Positions 4,766 through 6,213 of a DNA stretch of 6,213 nt are shown here, one piece after another (within the stretch, counting starts at the first letter, position 1; each line of letters opens with the position of its first letter). The stretch comes from Gemmatimonadota bacterium (GTDB lineage Bacteria > Gemmatimonadota > Gemmatimonadetes > Gemmatimonadales > GWC2-71-9): contig JAPULP010000236.1 of assembly GCA_027294815.1 (NCBI GenBank), positions 1-6,213 of the forward strand, given 5' to 3'. The notes below the pieces were generated by a model that worked only from the letters and a program-made list of their open reading frames with translations, was not told the origin of the DNA and did no database searches. The position numbers and the translations under genes were made by a program.

Positions 4766-5812
4766 CTTCCTCCCTAACGGAAAACATGCAAGTCCGTGGC
4801 CGGGCTCCGCACGAACCCGTACCGATGTGCCCTCGGCAAGGACGAGCGTGTGGGGCTGAAGACTGCGGACGATCTGTCCTGAGGCCAATCGTACCCGATA
4901 CACGTTCTGCGTGCCCGTGAACACGCGGGACACTACCGTGCCCGCACCGTTTGGATCAGCGGCGATGGCGATGTCGTCGGCGCGGATGGCAATATCTACC
5001 TTCGCACCGACGGCCGCCCCGTTGGGCTGGTTCAGGATCCCCAGTTCCGTTCGAATGCCATCCGTGACGACTTCGCCGTGGATGAAGTCCGTCGCTCCAA
5101 CGAATTCGGCTATGAAGCGGGACCGAGGCGCGCTGAAAAGCTCTTCGGGAGCGCCGATCTGCTCGATATGACCCGCGCGTTGCACGGCAATTCGGTCCCC
5201 CACCGCCAATGCCTCTTCTTGATCGTGGGTGACGAGAATCGTCGATGTTCCGTTGGCCTTGAGAAGCGCGCGCACCTCTTCGCGGAGCCCGATGCGTAAC
5301 GTGCGGTCGAGGTCGGAGAACGGCTCGTCCAGCAAGACCAGCTTCGGTTGTGGGGCGAGTGCCCTGGCGAGTGCAACACGTTGTTGCTGGCCGCCGGAAA
5401 GTTCGTGTGGATACCTGTGACCGACATCGGCGAGTTGCACCATGTCGAGCGTCTCCGTGACCACGCGGTTCCGCGTGGCGCTGCCGTGCTTTGACAATCC
5501 GAACGACACGTTGTCGCGAACCGTCATGTGCGGGAAAAGCGCGTTGTCCTGAAAAACCAGACTGATGTGACGCTGCTCCGGTGGGACGAGCAAACCGGTG
5601 TCGCTCAACACACGTCCGTTGCTGGTGATGCGCCCACGGTCTGGTGCCTCGAGGCCGCTGATGAGACGCAACAGGGTCGTCTTGCCGCAACCGCTCGGTC
5701 CCAGGAGAACCAGCAGCTCACCCACCCGGACGTCGAAGGTTACGTCGACTGCCGCCGGCACGTCGCCGTAGCGTTTCTCGACGTTGTTCAGAGACAGGAT
5801 AGTCTCGGTCAT
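4760..5812 (-). CDS. fbpC: Ferric iron ABC transporter ATP-binding protein, FbpC-type
   Basis: The 350-residue cytoplasmic ATPase would drive import through the permease encoded just upstream. Visible motifs are Walker A GPSGCGKT (38-45), Q-loop Q88 in VFQDNALFPHMTV, signature LSGGQQQR (138-145), Walker B LVLLDEP (158-164), D-loop SDLD (166-169) and H-loop H196 in VTHDQEEAL. Residues after about 240 form the TOBE-like regulatory region of the CysA/PotA/FbpC group. The PPEQRHISLVFQDNALFPH stretch and the FbpB-like partner favour Fe(III) as substrate; thiamine, putrescine or another cation is less likely but not excluded. The frame is open upstream to 6082, but that part is the antisense-frame shadow of the permease gene. 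ATG at 5812 overlaps the permease stop (ATGA) and follows GGAGG at 7 nt. The stop codon lies inside repeat element C. Total length is normal for the family. Confidence 0.93.
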   Translation of the reverse strand: MTETILSLNNVEKRYGDVPAAVDVTFDVRVGELLVLLGPSGCGKTTLLRLISGLEAPDRGRITSNGRVLSDTGLLVPPEQRHISLVFQDNALFPHMTVRDNVSFGLSKHGSATRNRVVTETLDMVQLADVGHRYPHELSGGQQQRVALARALAPQPKLVLLDEPFSDLDRTLRIGLREEVRALLKANGTSTILVTHDQEEALAVGDRIAVQRAGHIEQIGAPEELFSAPRSRFIAEFVGATDFIHGEVVTDGIRTELGILNQPNGAAVGAKVDIAIRADDIAIAADPNGAGTVVSRVFTGTQNVYRVRLASGQIVRSLQPHTLVLAEGTSVRVRAEPGHGLACFPLGRKG

Positions 5813-6213
5813 GCGTCGGCCTCCGCCCCGGCTGGCGTCCTGCGTCCGACACGCATGAGCAGTATGATCGGTATCACTCCGACGAGTACGATCGTAAGCG
5901 ACGGCAGGGCCGCGGACTCCCAGAGCGATTCGGCAGCCAGCATGTACGTCCACATGGACAGCGTTTCCATCCCAAAGGGAGCCAGTAATATCGTCGCCGG
6001 CAGTTCTTTCATCACATCGACGAAGACCAGAGCCGCACCGGCGGCCATGCCGACCTTGACCAATGGGAGATGCACGCGCCACATGATGCGAGCCGGACTC
6101 GCGCCAAGTGTTTGAGCCGCCATCTCCATATGCGGGGTCACCTTGTCCATGCTCGACTCGACGCTGTTGTATGCCACGGCCATGAAACGCACGACGTACG
6201 CGTATACCAACCC
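5809..6213 (-). CDS. fbpB: Ferric iron ABC transporter permease, FbpB-type (partial, C-terminal part)
   Basis: This is the C-terminal 134 residues of an inner-membrane permease; the N-terminal part lies beyond the right edge. The EAA loop that docks the ATPase is visible as EMAAQTLGASPARIMWRVHL followed by PLVKVGM. AAGAALVFVDVMKELPATIL and the FGMETLSMWTYMLA stretch after it are characteristic of FbpB-type iron permeases, which are large proteins with two fused permease halves. A last transmembrane helix (PSLTIVLVGVIPIILLM) precedes a short polar tail. Reading enters the window in the frame GLVYAYVVRFMAVAYNSVESS, with no start needed inside. Its TGA overlaps the ATG of fbpC, so the two are in one operon. 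The periplasmic iron-binding protein gene (fbpA) is not in the window and may lie upstream of fbpB. Confidence 0.92.
   Translation of the reverse strand, partial: GLVYAYVVRFMAVAYNSVESSMDKVTPHMEMAAQTLGASPARIMWRVHLPLVKVGMAAGAALVFVDVMKELPATILLAPFGMETLSMWTYMLAAESLWESAALPSLTIVLVGVIPIILLMRVGRRTPAGAEADA
5820..5824 (-). promoter_or_regulatory. Shine-Dalgarno of fbpC
   Basis: GGAGG on the minus strand, 7 nt before the fbpC ATG and inside the last codons of fbpB. It is the strongest ribosome binding site in the window and settles the fbpC start against the longer open frame. Confidence 0.8.

Noticed and set aside
5813..6082. N-terminal extension of fbpC (90 residues) in the open frame
   Set aside because: It overlaps fbpB in another frame, is Arg/His/Cys-rich and unlike the family; ATG 5812 has GGAGG and the ATGA overlap.
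5528..6115. 195-residue plus-strand ORF antisense to fbpC and fbpB
   Set aside because: It spans two confirmed minus-strand genes and shows no motif.

Overview
The window is moderately GC-rich, gene-dense bacterial DNA. The gene mix is a site-2 protease, a Hanks-type Ser/Thr kinase, a TauE/SafE permease, an FbpBC-type iron ABC transporter and a secreted beta-sandwich protein. Together with TATATT-type -10 boxes and intergenic dyads built from short tandem repeats, this is reminiscent of Gemmatimonadota or a related environmental lineage. That assignment is an inference; no rRNA or other phylogenetic marker is present.

Layout, left to right. (1) 1-189: upstream DNA with no convincing gene. 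(2) 190-1338 (+): membrane M50 metalloprotease, closed by an 8-bp hairpin. (3) 1463-1999 (+): a predicted promoter and a two-gene operon. It holds an unrecognised protein of about 97 aa and, overlapping it by ATGA, a 64-aa protein that is just a histidine-kinase phospho-acceptor (DHp) helical hairpin with no ATPase domain. (4) 2040-2140: a large dyad with heptad-repeat arms between convergent genes. (5) 2141-2770 (-): secreted LamG/DUF1080-like protein, divergent from (6) 2800-3657 (+): TauE/SafE permease. (7) 3672-3759: a second dyad, with 9-nt repeat units. (8) 3845-4687 (+): minimal soluble Ser/Thr kinase, probably transcribed leaderless. (9) 4675-4765: a third dyad, five 7-nt units per arm, which contains the stop codons of both convergent flanking genes. 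(10) 4760-6213 (-): fbpC ATPase and the C-terminal part of fbpB permease, ATGA-coupled and running off the right edge.

The genes do not form one pathway. Signal transduction is represented by the DHp protein, the kinase and the intramembrane protease, and transport by TauE/SafE and FbpBC. The most unusual features are the three sequence-unrelated intergenic dyads that share one design (short tandem repeats facing each other across a loop, no U-tract, at gene 3' ends), and the stand-alone phospho-acceptor domain coupled to an unknown small partner.
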